The notes under the pieces: generated by a model | The model's input: only the letters and a program-made list of their open reading frames with translations | Told to the model about the DNA's origin: nothing | The model's database searches: none | In this document: piece after piece, positions 18,628 through 27,051 of the stretch | Numbering within the stretch: the stretch's first letter is position 1 | Layout of the letters: each line of letters starts with the position of its first letter | NCBI GenBank assembly: GCA_030430495.1 | Contig: JAUIKM010000003.1 | Coordinates: 186,001-250,000, forward strand | From: a bacterium | GTDB taxonomy: Bacteria > Bacteroidota > Ignavibacteria > Kapaibacteriales > UBA7675 | Reading direction: 5' to 3' | DNA: 64,000 nucleotides | Program-made: the position numbers and the translations under genes

Positions 18628-19407
18628 TCACATTGAGGGAGACGATAAGTGTAATTCGTGTTGTAGATATTCTCTCAGGGTGGGCGTCTTTGGCGGAAGT
18701 CCAAATTTCCCCCGCAGTTCCGCACTTCTGCGATTGAAGGTGCCTCGCGATATGCCTAATATACTCTCGATTTCACGTTGTGGTTCTCCAGCGTGCAACC
18801 TTGCACATAATTCGACTTCAGCGTCAGTCATTCGAAAACTTTTCGCAGAGGCGTGGGACTCGATTAAAGCACACAATTCGGGGTTTAACACTCTGTAGCT
18901 TTGAATCAACCGCGAACCCTTTTCAATGAAGTGTTTAAGATTGGCTTCGAAGTCGACGAGGAACTTGTTCCTGAGAATATCTTGCAAATAGTCGTCTGAA
19001 TCTTGCTTCTGGGTTTCAAGATCACGAACGAGCTTATCCGACTTCAGATTCTGAGACGCGAGTTGTCGGGTGCAAAAGAGCCGAAGGGTTTCATGAGCTT
19101 TGATGAGAGTCGTTGCTTGTTTAACATATTGAATTGATACGAGGAGCGACTGGCTTGTCACATGATACCAATTTGGCGAAGGTTCAGGATGATGCGTGTT
19201 AATATACGACAGCTCTTCCCCAAGAGCACCATACTCGTCGGTCGTTTCTTCGAAACCACGAGTCGCACGACGAACGAGTTGTCGAACTTCGTCCAAGTGT
19301 TTCCTAACAGCATTGTCAGGAAGTATTTTTAGATTTCTCAACTTACCGAGAGCGTCATCAAGTTTTCGGTTAATTTCTTCGTCTTTTTCGTAGGCATCGG
19401 GAGTCAT
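18628..19407 (-). CDS. LuxR/GerE-type helix-turn-helix regulator
   Basis: 259 residues. The C-terminal 60 residues form a LuxR-family DNA-binding domain: MTDAEVELCARLHAG, REIESILGISRGTFNRRSAE, then LRGKFGLP. The N-terminal part is long, helical and charged, probably coiled coil, and matches no sensor domain that I recognise. AAGGTG lies eight bases before the ATG at 19,407. Standing upstream of the transfer operon, repeats and small RNA, it is a plausible controller of transfer (inference). The palindromes at 18,185-18,202 and 24,492-24,507 are candidate sites. Confidence 0.8.
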   Translation of the reverse strand: MTPDAYEKDEEINRKLDDALGKLRNLKILPDNAVRKHLDEVRQLVRRATRGFEETTDEYGALGEELSYINTHHPEPSPNWYHVTSQSLLVSIQYVKQATTLIKAHETLRLFCTRQLASQNLKSDKLVRDLETQKQDSDDYLQDILRNKFLVDFEANLKHFIEKGSRLIQSYRVLNPELCALIESHASAKSFRMTDAEVELCARLHAGEPQREIESILGISRGTFNRRSAELRGKFGLPPKTPTLREYLQHELHLSSPSM

Positions 19408-20171
19408 GGTTACAACACCTTGAGAGAGTTGCTTCGGTAGTAATAACGCTATATGCGTGTTTCCGAGGAGCGGCGGCATCAAGCTCCAAGCTGGTTGACG
19501 TAGCCTGAATCACATGACGGCACCATAGTGCATGGTCCCGGTACAGTCACCGTAATGCTGAAAATAAAATTATCGTGGCTCAAAACGAAATCTTGGTGGC
19601 GTATTCGTTGAAATGACTATTGACGGTGTCATTCTATTTCGGGCGGGCCATTTGTTATGGCTTTTCCAATCGTCTATATTCGCTCGTGACCAGCCAAATA
19701 GCAGCATCGTTGGGCTTTTACCACACTGCCAAAAAGTCCCTCGATTGCAGTGCCTCTATCAGAGTCATTCTGGCTCTAGGTCGTGATACAATGGCTCCAC
19801 ACGCGGGAGGAGTGCAACCATGGCATACTGCCGGCCATGTGTTGTACAACTCTCTGTTATTCGATTCGGGGCAGCAATTTGCGAGTCGGTATGGCTCAAG
19901 CTGAAAATTTTTCGTTAATTGCGTCCATACCGAGCCAGAAGATACTGGTATAACGCAACGGTCAGCGTATTCAGAAACTGCCACTGAAGAGACCAAATCA
20001 AATGCCGGTATGAGCGATAGAACTCATACGCTCTCACTCTATATGCAGGAGGAATCCGAATCTCAACAACAGACTCCAATCGAGAGAAAGGTACTCTGTT
20101 GAATGAGCCTAGCTGAACGCCGTCGCCACACTGCCAAATCCGGGCGGCTGATCGAAGACCGATTGTAGCAG
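19408..20171. other. Gene-free stretch upstream of the regulator
   Basis: About 760 bases where short open frames exist on both strands but none has a plausible start site, domain or codon pattern. It probably contains the promoter of the regulator. No strong hairpins or repeats were noticed. Confidence 0.4.
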
Positions 20172-20390
20172 CTAGTTAACGATGCAATCTTCATCGATGA
20201 TACCAATGAACTCCACTTGAGAACTGTAGGTCGTTATGACGTAGTTTTCAAGCGGCGGATCGTTGTGGATGGCATCGATTTCGGCTTGATTTTGCTGCTC
20301 AAAAGTATCGATCTCACATTGGTAGTATTCTCCCGGACTAACTATTACGGCCAGGTGAAGGAGGATGCAGAGGAGTGTTTCAAGTACCAT
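20172..20390 (-). CDS. Possible small exported protein
   Basis: 72 codons. A hydrophobic start (ETLLCILLHLAVIVSPG) resembles a signal peptide, followed by an acidic region with two Cys. The ribosome-binding site is weak, and I recognise no family. It is retained as a low-confidence gene because it has a sensible exported-protein layout and sits alone in the gap before the helical-repeat gene. Confidence 0.35.
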   Translation of the reverse strand: MVLETLLCILLHLAVIVSPGEYYQCEIDTFEQQNQAEIDAIHNDPPLENYVITTYSSQVEFIGIIDEDCIVN

Positions 20391-20563
20391 TGTTGCTCAC
20401 TCACGATTCGATACGACTCTAGTTGCTTGGTTCGAACAGGAAAAATAGGCATGACAGATTAAGCTCGCATCCATAAATCGGATCGGCTGTCATGCTATTA
20501 TTTGTAACGCTTACGACCAGTGAAGGACAGAACTGCCGATTTTCAGGCAATTCGGGGCATATC

Positions 20564-22123
20564 ATGAAGATTTTGCAAGAACTCTGTCACGTCATTTCTA
20601 AATATACCAGCCAAAAAGACGCTGTCCGAAAAGCACTGATACCAGATGATGGTCGGAGAAAGCGGCTCTATGAAGGCGTTGCGAGCGGCATATACAAATC
20701 TGATGGCGAAGCCGCACAAGATATTTACAACAAGACACTTGAGCAATCAAATTACCGAAATCTTAAGTATTCTCTTATTAATCGACTGCTTGACGTATTT
20801 TATCTTCTCCACATGAAAAAAGAAAATCGCGGACAGTTTGTTTCCGTGTACTACAAAACGGCGAAAGAGTTATTTGCGGCGGAGATATGCGAATGGCTGC
20901 ACCTCTACAGTACGCTCGTCCTGCTGTGCGACCGAATCGAAGAATCAGCTCAGAAATACGATTTTACGCGGCTTAAACTCCGGTGCTTCGAATTACTTCG
21001 CAACTACTACAGTAAACATGGCTCAGTCTCAGACTACGACAAATACGCCGCCCTTGCACATGAAGCACTACTCGTTTATACCGCCGAAGCGAAGTCCGAG
21101 CGAGTCCGTACCGAACTTGTGAAACTCCTTTCCGTTCACTTAACGCCATCGGCAAAAGATGTCCGGCAAATCGCCGCAAAAATCCCGGAACTGCAACAAG
21201 ACCTGAAACAGTACGGAACACGGACGCTCTATGTTAACTACTACAACGTAACGGGTAAAATCGCTCGATTGACCGGCCGATTCGCGGAAGCCCGGAAGAT
21301 TTATCAATCATACTTGCACTATTTGGACGAGCATAAACACTTTGACTACGAAGCCCAACGAATAGTTGTACTTCACTTTATTTCCAAGTGTTGCTTTGCC
21401 TCCGGCGACTATCAAGGCGTCTTAAAACATACCGACGCGGCCCTTGAGTTATTGGAATCGAAACCGCCCAACTGGTTCGCAGTTGTAGAAGTACGGCTCA
21501 TGGCGTTGATTCATTTGCAACAGTATCAGGAAGCGGCAGATTTATTCGTTATTGGCATTCACCAACCCGAATTTGAATCGAATGAATTACGCCGCGAGGT
21601 ATGGAGTATCTTGGAAGCCTATCTCCGGTTGTTAAGCGAGACGTGTTTAAATCCAGCGGAGACCATCCGAGGGACGAAGTTTTCGCTGAGTTATACCTTG
21701 GAAGAACTAAGCGAGACGATGAAAGATAAACTTGGCATGTACATAGCTATTTTAATCTTTCAGATCATTCACTGGCTGCGACAACGATCCTTGTCACTCG
21801 TAGAATCTCGCATCCGAACATTGCGTGACTTACTGTACAAACACGCACGCTCAACAAAATTTGAAGGTCAGTTTTTTCGGACTGACTGCCTTGTGAAAAT
21901 GTTAACCATTATGGTGAACTGCCAGTACGATTCATCATTGACAACCACGAAATCGAAACCCTACTGCGAGCAACTGGAAGCAGCCCACGCAAACGATACG
22001 ACGACCGACGAAGGAGTGACACTTCCAATCGAAGAAATCGCTCCCTACTCTCACATTTGGAACTGTGTTCTTCAAGAGCTTCGTACCATCGAAGTGGAAA
22101 TGAAGACCGCAGATTCATGGTAA
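20564..22123 (+). CDS. Helical-repeat (TPR-like) protein of unknown function
   Basis: About 519 residues from the ATG at 20,564 (GGGG six bases upstream). A start 24 codons earlier is possible. The protein is almost entirely alpha-helical, with repeating hairpins of TPR character (GRFAEARKIYQSYLHYL, GDYQGVLKHTDAALELLE, QQYQEAADLFVIGIH). No enzymatic motif or signal peptide is seen. Such proteins scaffold or sense partners. It precedes the BNR-repeat/VOC cluster on the same strand and may regulate or assemble its products (inference). Confidence 0.75.
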   Translation: MKILQELCHVISKYTSQKDAVRKALIPDDGRRKRLYEGVASGIYKSDGEAAQDIYNKTLEQSNYRNLKYSLINRLLDVFYLLHMKKENRGQFVSVYYKTAKELFAAEICEWLHLYSTLVLLCDRIEESAQKYDFTRLKLRCFELLRNYYSKHGSVSDYDKYAALAHEALLVYTAEAKSERVRTELVKLLSVHLTPSAKDVRQIAAKIPELQQDLKQYGTRTLYVNYYNVTGKIARLTGRFAEARKIYQSYLHYLDEHKHFDYEAQRIVVLHFISKCCFASGDYQGVLKHTDAALELLESKPPNWFAVVEVRLMALIHLQQYQEAADLFVIGIHQPEFESNELRREVWSILEAYLRLLSETCLNPAETIRGTKFSLSYTLEELSETMKDKLGMYIAILIFQIIHWLRQRSLSLVESRIRTLRDLLYKHARSTKFEGQFFRTDCLVKMLTIMVNCQYDSSLTTTKSKPYCEQLEAAHANDTTTDEGVTLPIEEIAPYSHIWNCVLQELRTIEVEMKTADSW

Positions 22124-22243
22124 AAACCAGCACGTAAGAGTCTCAATTCGAGTGGATTGGTACGCCCTACCGTACCATGCACTCAAACTGGCTACCACAG
22201 CCAATTAATAAACCTTCTTACACCTGTTAAAGGATAAGGCACT

Positions 22244-23794
22244 ATGTCTTTGAATTTCGTAACACGCGGAGACCAAGATCAAACACTTGGACTCACCGAC
22301 AACACACAAACGTTAAGTGATGAACTGTTCGATGGAATACCTATTCCCAGCGGCTTTGAAGCCTTGAATTGGATTCCCGAAAATGCAATCCATCAAAGTA
22401 TCGTGTTAACCAATCAAATCGATTCGACCCGGAATTTTCTTGGTGCACAAATTAATACCGTACGCGATGAAGTCAGAGGCAAAACCTGGGCAACCGCGAT
22501 TGAACATGGACAACTGAGTTTGTGGGAAATTGACGGTTCCGGTCAAACGAAGTCGGTGGTATCAACCGATAACGTCTGGCGGAGTCACATCGTACTGGAC
22601 AAATTCTCAGGAACTGTGAAAGCCGCTTGGATTACCAATGGTGGTGCTGGCAAAGTCTTGTTTTTCGATGGTGCTCAAGTTGCTACCGCCGGAACCGATA
22701 TTGATTTCCCGTTTTTTGATCTGGCCCAAGCTCCAATTGGATCAGCTCAAACAACGCCGTCTCCATACGGCGTTCTGACGTATAAAGATCGATCCAGCGG
22801 AACCATATACTACCGCCGGTTCACGACGACAGGCTTGGACGCGGAGCAGATACTCACGACCGACCCGACAATCGGCGGAGCGTCATTAGCGATTTATGAC
22901 AATCGAGTAGTTATCCGAATCGATGCGTTTGTGGGAGGAAAAATCGTTCCTAAAATCGCTGAATCGACAGACGACGGCCAAACGTTCACATCCTTCGTGC
23001 CGATCGTACTTCCCTTTGATCCTGAATACAGTGTCTTGCCATCACCGCCGGTCGTGGCCGACATTGCCGGTAATTTTCACGCACCCGTTGGTGCCCGCCA
23101 TGAAACGCAAGGCAACGGCATGATTGCAGACGTTATCCTCGATCATGCCATAGTAGAAGCAATACCGGTAACGGTTCTTGCTCTCACTGATAAATTTGCG
23201 GTTGAGCGATTCCCCAAAAAAGACGTTAAGCCGGAACCAGACAATTTGTCCAACCCATTTGGCAACGGTATAACTGACGGTGCAGGGCTTATCATGGTGG
23301 CACTCAGTGAAGATGGGGCGTTGTTTACCAGCAATTCCCAAGCAGGAGGAATCTTGTATCCACCGGCACAGCATTTGAATCACGAAATGCCGCATATCTA
23401 CGGCTACGATTCGACGGAGTGCTATACGCGAGGCATTGAACCAAATGTCGTCTCAATGGACTATATTTACATCGAACGCGATCCGACGACGCTGCTACCG
23501 GTCAATGGTGAGCTTCATTTGGAAACGTGGGATATGCCTTTGCCGATCCCGGTATTTACAGCGACAGCAAGCGGACAAGAAATTCAGGTGCACATCGAGC
23601 AGGATGCAAATTTCTTTCCCGGAGAAACGACGTTTACGTTTCTCGATTCCGGCACTACGATTACCAGTGTGCAGGTAACGGGAGATCGAGACGCTGTAGT
23701 CCAAACGTCCGGTGAATCACCGGTCGGAAAACGTTTACGATTTACCGTACAAAACGTCTTCTACTATCATCAAGCCGAAACGGTGGTGCAGTGA
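22244..23794 (+). CDS. BNR/sialidase-like beta-propeller protein, cytoplasmic, function unknown
   Basis: 516 residues with no signal peptide. The composition is beta-rich, with an Asp-box (STDDGQTF near residue 240) and further propeller-like strand repeats. The C-terminal 100 residues look like an immunoglobulin-like or carbohydrate-binding module (IPVFTATASGQEIQVHIEQD). AAGGATAAGG precedes the ATG. The catalytic residues of true sialidases could not be assigned. It overlaps the next gene (VOC) at GTGA, so both are translated together. Being intracellular is unusual for a BNR protein. Confidence 0.72.
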   Translation: MSLNFVTRGDQDQTLGLTDNTQTLSDELFDGIPIPSGFEALNWIPENAIHQSIVLTNQIDSTRNFLGAQINTVRDEVRGKTWATAIEHGQLSLWEIDGSGQTKSVVSTDNVWRSHIVLDKFSGTVKAAWITNGGAGKVLFFDGAQVATAGTDIDFPFFDLAQAPIGSAQTTPSPYGVLTYKDRSSGTIYYRRFTTTGLDAEQILTTDPTIGGASLAIYDNRVVIRIDAFVGGKIVPKIAESTDDGQTFTSFVPIVLPFDPEYSVLPSPPVVADIAGNFHAPVGARHETQGNGMIADVILDHAIVEAIPVTVLALTDKFAVERFPKKDVKPEPDNLSNPFGNGITDGAGLIMVALSEDGALFTSNSQAGGILYPPAQHLNHEMPHIYGYDSTECYTRGIEPNVVSMDYIYIERDPTTLLPVNGELHLETWDMPLPIPVFTATASGQEIQVHIEQDANFFPGETTFTFLDSGTTITSVQVTGDRDAVVQTSGESPVGKRLRFTVQNVFYYHQAETVVQ

Positions 23795-24219
23795 GTTTAA
23801 GCCACATCTCCCTTAACGTTTCCAATCTTGAGGCTTCGACTGAATTCTACCTTGCCGTTCTTCAACCTATGGGGTACGCCAGGGCGGATGGAGTTACCGG
23901 AGACTACCAGCGTATTACCAACAATCGCGATGTTGTCATAACGCTGGGACAGGTGGAGAACGAGTTGAAGAACGTCCCATACAATCAAGTGGCGGTGGGT
24001 CTCTATCACATAGCCTTACTTGCTGAATCGAAAGCCCAGGTAGATAGGTTGGCAAGCCACATTTCCAACCTTGGTATCGAGTTAGTTCCGCCCGGTGTTG
24101 ATTTCATGGATTACAAAGGCGGATACTACTCGTTCGCATTCCGTGATCCAGACGGCATCGAAATTGAAATCACCTACCACGGTTCCCAATACTTTGACGC
24201 CACTGAAGAAGCGTCGTAG
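23791..24219 (+). CDS. VOC-superfamily protein with an intact metal-binding triad
   Basis: 142 residues starting at a GTG that overlaps the stop of the upstream propeller gene (GTGA), so it is translationally coupled. The VOC fold is clear: LSHISLNVSNLEASTEFY, then LYHIALLAES, and FRDPDGIEIEITYHG at the end. His near residue 5, His near 73 and Glu near 127 fit the usual metal triad. Members act as glyoxalases, dioxygenases or drug-binding resistance proteins. The substrate is not predictable. Coupling to a propeller protein is not a known glyoxalase context. Confidence 0.88.
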   Translation: MSLSHISLNVSNLEASTEFYLAVLQPMGYARADGVTGDYQRITNNRDVVITLGQVENELKNVPYNQVAVGLYHIALLAESKAQVDRLASHISNLGIELVPPGVDFMDYKGGYYSFAFRDPDGIEIEITYHGSQYFDATEEAS

Positions 24220-24253
24220 CATGCCGGACACTGTAAGTACGTGAATGAACTGA

Positions 24254-24287
24254 CAACACGCTCGATTCTGCAGGATCGAGCGTGTTG
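24254..24287. repeat. Perfect 13-bp hairpin after the VOC gene
   Basis: CAACACGCTCGAT / ATCGAGCGTGTTG with an 8-base loop. No T-tract follows on either strand, so it is not a standard intrinsic terminator. It may stabilise the mRNA end or be a protein-binding palindrome. The remaining bases to 24,555 hold no gene. Confidence 0.85.
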
Positions 24288-24491
24288 CGTATATAGCCCT
24301 GCTGGAGTCGACAAAGCGTCTTAAATGAAGCGTTTTCTGTCATCCTGTTATTTTTTTTCATGAAGTGTAAGTTTTCCAGCATTCATGCGGAGAGTACACG
24401 TCAGAGAGCAACAGAATTGTAATGCGATTTAACAAAGGGCATTTTCTTTCAAAAATATGGCACTGTAGTTTGCTGACGCAACCAAATGAAC

Positions 24492-24507
24492 ACACTCAGG
24501 GGAGTGT
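24492..24507. promoter_or_regulatory. Inverted repeat upstream of the three-gene cargo operon
   Basis: ACACTC-AGGG-GAGTGT, perfect 6-bp arms with a 4-base spacer, about 50 bases before the ATG at 24,556. It resembles the CTCACT-AAAG-AGTGAG operator in the promoter at 18,178 in spacing and in the CACT/AGTG core, so the same regulator may bind both. Confidence 0.4.
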
Positions 24508-24555
24508 CATTCATAGACCAGTTATTTCCAGCATTCGCTCCAGTGGAAAAAGTGT

Positions 24556-24975
24556 ATGTCACGATTTGAAATTGCCGATCCGGTAGTTCGCAACATTATT
24601 CAGGATAAAACCAGCCATATCCGTTTAATACAAGAACATCCGTTCGACGTTGCCAACCAGCTCTGTCAGTTTGTAACCGAAAATGCCGAGTATTACAACC
24701 GCTTAACGTATATCGATCAAACCTACATAAGGTACTTCAACGAGTTCTTCGAACACGTTGGACACGACTATGACCCAACGTCTCAGCAATATATACATGG
24801 CTTAGCGTTACGAATGATTCCGGTATTCTTCGACCAACATCTCAAACCACACGACAAGATTTACATCTACTTATATATTGGCAATCTTCATCAGATGATT
24901 CGGTTTCTCATTGACTGTGTGAACAATACCACCACAAACCCAGACGCTACAACCAACGGCGAAACTCCCGAATGA
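24556..24975 (+). CDS. Hypothetical protein, first gene of a three-gene cargo operon
   Basis: 139 residues, predicted largely helical and rich in aromatic residues (TYIDQTYIRYFNEFFEHVG), with no signal peptide and no family that I recognise. Its stop overlaps the next start (ATGA), so it is coupled to the 227-residue gene. It stands alone at the head of an operon that ends in a VOC-like protein. Confidence 0.7.
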   Translation: MSRFEIADPVVRNIIQDKTSHIRLIQEHPFDVANQLCQFVTENAEYYNRLTYIDQTYIRYFNEFFEHVGHDYDPTSQQYIHGLALRMIPVFFDQHLKPHDKIYIYLYIGNLHQMIRFLIDCVNNTTTNPDATTNGETPE

Positions 24976-25655
24976 ACTTGACTGGTGTACTATACGAGCC
25001 GAGCCGGCTCTACGAATTCTATACACTCATTGCCATTCTTTCCGGCGATGGTTATCTCCCACTGTCTGAAAAATATTTCCCGCAGGCATCCGGGAAACGC
25101 ATTCTCATGAACCTGCTCCTGAAACATAAAGGATTTGTCGATCCAGACGTACTTCATCAAGAACTTGAGCAGACGGTCGCAGACATCAATAGCAATAAAT
25201 ACGTTGTGCTAAGAGACGTTGCCTTAAACACGTTTCGAAGTCTCGTAGACTGGCTGCGAGAAACATTTGAAAAAACGCAGCTCATTCCACCGCCACTGCT
25301 AACCATTGAACGCTGGTCAACCGAAGTGGATACTTCGACCAGCGACATGATAATGCTGAAGGTTTGCCACGAAATTGGAAGCTCCGGCGTTGCCATGCTA
25401 CTGGCACTTGATTTGGCTGACCGTCGCCAGGTGTTCCCGAATCAATCCGAGCAAGCACACAAACTGGAGAAAACAACCTTGTTGGACGGGATCGAAATTG
25501 GTGAAATATTTGGATCAAACGCCTATAAACTGATTTCAGGGGCGAGTAATCCAACCAGATTAGCCGATCTGTATCGAATTGATTTCTTCTTTGAACGCTG
25601 GCTTGCCACAGATGGTCGCTTTGTGTTTGCCTTTGAACCGGGCGAAGAGGCATGA
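24972..25655 (+). CDS. Hypothetical protein, second gene of the cargo operon
   Basis: 227 residues. The protein looks globular, mixed helix and strand, with no membrane segment, signal peptide or recognised motif. It overlaps both neighbours with ATGA-type junctions (24,972 and 25,652), the tight packing of subunits of one complex or of a toxin-antitoxin-like set. No function is assigned. Confidence 0.7.
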   Translation: MNLTGVLYEPSRLYEFYTLIAILSGDGYLPLSEKYFPQASGKRILMNLLLKHKGFVDPDVLHQELEQTVADINSNKYVVLRDVALNTFRSLVDWLRETFEKTQLIPPPLLTIERWSTEVDTSTSDMIMLKVCHEIGSSGVAMLLALDLADRRQVFPNQSEQAHKLEKTTLLDGIEIGEIFGSNAYKLISGASNPTRLADLYRIDFFFERWLATDGRFVFAFEPGEEA

Positions 25656-26149
25656 ACCAGCAGCAGGAGTCTTTCTCTCGAATATTGGCAAGAAGTCATT
25701 CCGATAGTATTTTTCATCAGGTAAACATTATGTCCTCTCTCCTCCTCGATCAAACCAAACTCACGTTGGTCATGTATGTGAACAACCTTGCAGACAGTAC
25801 CGAATTCTTTGAAATCATAGGCATGAGAACCATCTCCGAAAGCCGGTATCATGTGATGTTTAACCTGAACGCCATAACATTGGTACTCTATGAAACGGAT
25901 GAGGAAATACCGCAGCAGGAGTCGTGGTCTGCGACACCTTACCTCAATCTGCGAGACAGGCATAAGAGCAAATCCATAGATTATTCATACTTCCATATGA
26001 TCGGTGTTCGCAACCTAGATGATATTGCCAAAAAGTTAAACAATGCCGGGTATGAAATGCTGCAAAAGAAACCGATCAAGTACAACCGTCACGTCCGGGC
26101 GATCTATGTCAAAGACTTGCACGGGAGACCCTTTCTTTTGGTAGAGTAA
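25652..26149 (+). CDS. VOC-like protein, third gene of the cargo operon
   Basis: 165 residues. After a hydrophilic N-terminal stretch, a VOC half-fold begins (KLTLVMYVNNLADSTEFFEI), with a second strand carrying His (YFHMIGVRNLDD) and a C-terminal Glu (GRPFLLVE). The first metal-binding His of active VOC enzymes is missing, so it may bind without catalysing. Two starts are possible: the overlapping ATG at 25,652 or ATG 25,730, which has a better spacing to an upstream AGG. It is the second VOC gene within 2 kb. Confidence 0.75.
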   Translation: MNQQQESFSRILARSHSDSIFHQVNIMSSLLLDQTKLTLVMYVNNLADSTEFFEIIGMRTISESRYHVMFNLNAITLVLYETDEEIPQQESWSATPYLNLRDRHKSKSIDYSYFHMIGVRNLDDIAKKLNNAGYEMLQKKPIKYNRHVRAIYVKDLHGRPFLLVE

Positions 26150-26209
26150 ATTGAGGAAGAAGCGGCTCCGTGCGGCACCTGTTACCAATAACAAACATTT
26201 TAGCAGAGG

Positions 26210-26722
26210 TCAGTCATGATGTTGTCGGAGGTCGTCTTGTAACACGTATTCTGACTCGTCCGGTCGTGGCTGAATCACTTTGTCCAAATTAATGTCAAGC
26301 TCTTGTAAAAATCTCTGCAACAGAACCATTTCCTTGATCATTTTAATCTGGTCTTCATCAGCAAAGAACAAAGCTTCCTTCAATCGCTCCATACTTCCGG
26401 GGCTTGACTCGTAGAATGTCGCACAGTATTCACCGTGCGTATAAAATTCAGCATCGTTCTGAATATCAAAGTCCAGAACTTTATCGAGAGCCGTTCGTGC
26501 CTCTTGGAGAATTGCCTCGTACGCTACGTAACACGGATCGGCTTTGTCAAAGCCAATGCCGTACATTTCGCAGAAATTTTCAAGGTGTTCAAAAAGTTCA
26601 CCTGGTCTTTTGTCGAACTTACGAAAAAAGGCAACAGCCGCTTTTACATCCGTATAACCATACGGACAGAACTGAACCTGAAATTGTTTAATATCGGAAT
26701 CGAGAGGATGTTCAATTGACAT
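26210..26722 (-). CDS. Hypothetical acidic protein
   Basis: 170 residues, acidic and mostly helical, with no signal peptide, membrane segment or known domain. It converges on the cargo operon (the stops are about 60 bases apart) and is transcribed in the same direction as the odd tRNA to its right. I do not recognise it. Confidence 0.6.
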   Translation of the reverse strand: MSIEHPLDSDIKQFQVQFCPYGYTDVKAAVAFFRKFDKRPGELFEHLENFCEMYGIGFDKADPCYVAYEAILQEARTALDKVLDFDIQNDAEFYTHGEYCATFYESSPGSMERLKEALFFADEDQIKMIKEMVLLQRFLQELDINLDKVIQPRPDESEYVLQDDLRQHHD

Positions 26723-26841
26723 GAGAGCAAAGTAGATTAGGATTACTTTGCTTCACAAATCCAAGCGTGAATTAAGTGGCGAGGTGCCAACTCTCTGGTG
26801 GCTCAGAGAATGTGGCTGAAGGCGTAATTTTGTACCCCTGC

Positions 26842-26918
26842 TGGTGGAGGCGACGGGTGTCGAACCCGCATTGCTCGGTTGTCAAAACGGAGTGTTTTAC
26901 CTATTAAACTACACCCCC
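26842..26918 (-). tRNA. Unusual tRNA gene with aberrant anticodon arm (CCA encoded)
   Basis: Acceptor stem GGGGGTG/CGCCTCC (seven pairs, two wobble), D-arm GTTT..AAAC, T-arm GCGGG-TTCGACA-CCCGT, discriminator A and an encoded CCA (26,842-26,844) are all canonical. The anticodon arm is not: it has 19 bases instead of 17. It folds as five pairs with a 9-base loop, six with TTTGACA, or seven with TTGAC, each with one C-C mismatch. The isotype is therefore unclear (TTG, i.e. Gln, is one reading). The host tRNA-Phe lacks an encoded CCA, which fits a foreign origin for this one. It may be a defective or specialised tRNA. Confidence 0.7.
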
Positions 26919-26946
26919 GACCAACCAGAGGTGAGCGTATCGTAAC

Positions 26947-26976
26947 AAAAAACCTTGCTTTTGGGCAAGGTTTTTT
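26947..26976. terminator. Bidirectional intrinsic terminator of the antisense-like small RNA
   Basis: Perfect 12-bp arms AAAAAACCTTGC / GCAAGGTTTTTT around a 6-base loop. T-runs occur on both strands. For the leftward small RNA it is the 3' end. The odd tRNA begins 28 bases beyond it. Confidence 0.93.
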
Positions 26977-27016
26977 ATTGACAACCGAGATGTAGTTTAA
27001 CAACACTCCGTTTTAT
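26947..27016 (-). ncRNA. Candidate 70-nt small RNA complementary to the adjacent tRNA
   Basis: Transcribed leftward from a perfect consensus promoter to the terminator at 26,947-26,976. Its 5' 40 nt contain three blocks complementary to the downstream tRNA: AAAACGGAGTGTT against the 5' anticodon-arm side, TTAAACTACA against the D-arm 5' side, and CTCGGTTGTCAA against the 3' anticodon-arm side. The order is circularly permuted relative to a straight antisense copy. Whether it acts on the tRNA, on its host counterpart, or is a relic is unknown. Confidence 0.65.
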
Positions 27017-27022
27017 GCACTC

Positions 27023-27051
27023 ATTATAGGTTCGCATCAACCGTCTGTCAA
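27023..27051 (-). promoter_or_regulatory. Perfect consensus sigma-70 promoter of the small RNA
   Basis: On the minus strand TTGACA (27,051-27,046) and TATAAT (27,028-27,023) are separated by exactly 17 bases. Start of transcription is expected at about 27,016. It is the best promoter match I noticed in the window, which implies a high constitutive transcription rate. Confidence 0.85.

Noticed and set aside
19718-19996. 92-codon gene on the minus strand and overlapping plus-strand frames
   Set aside because: No ribosome-binding site, no domain and several overlapping alternatives of equal quality.
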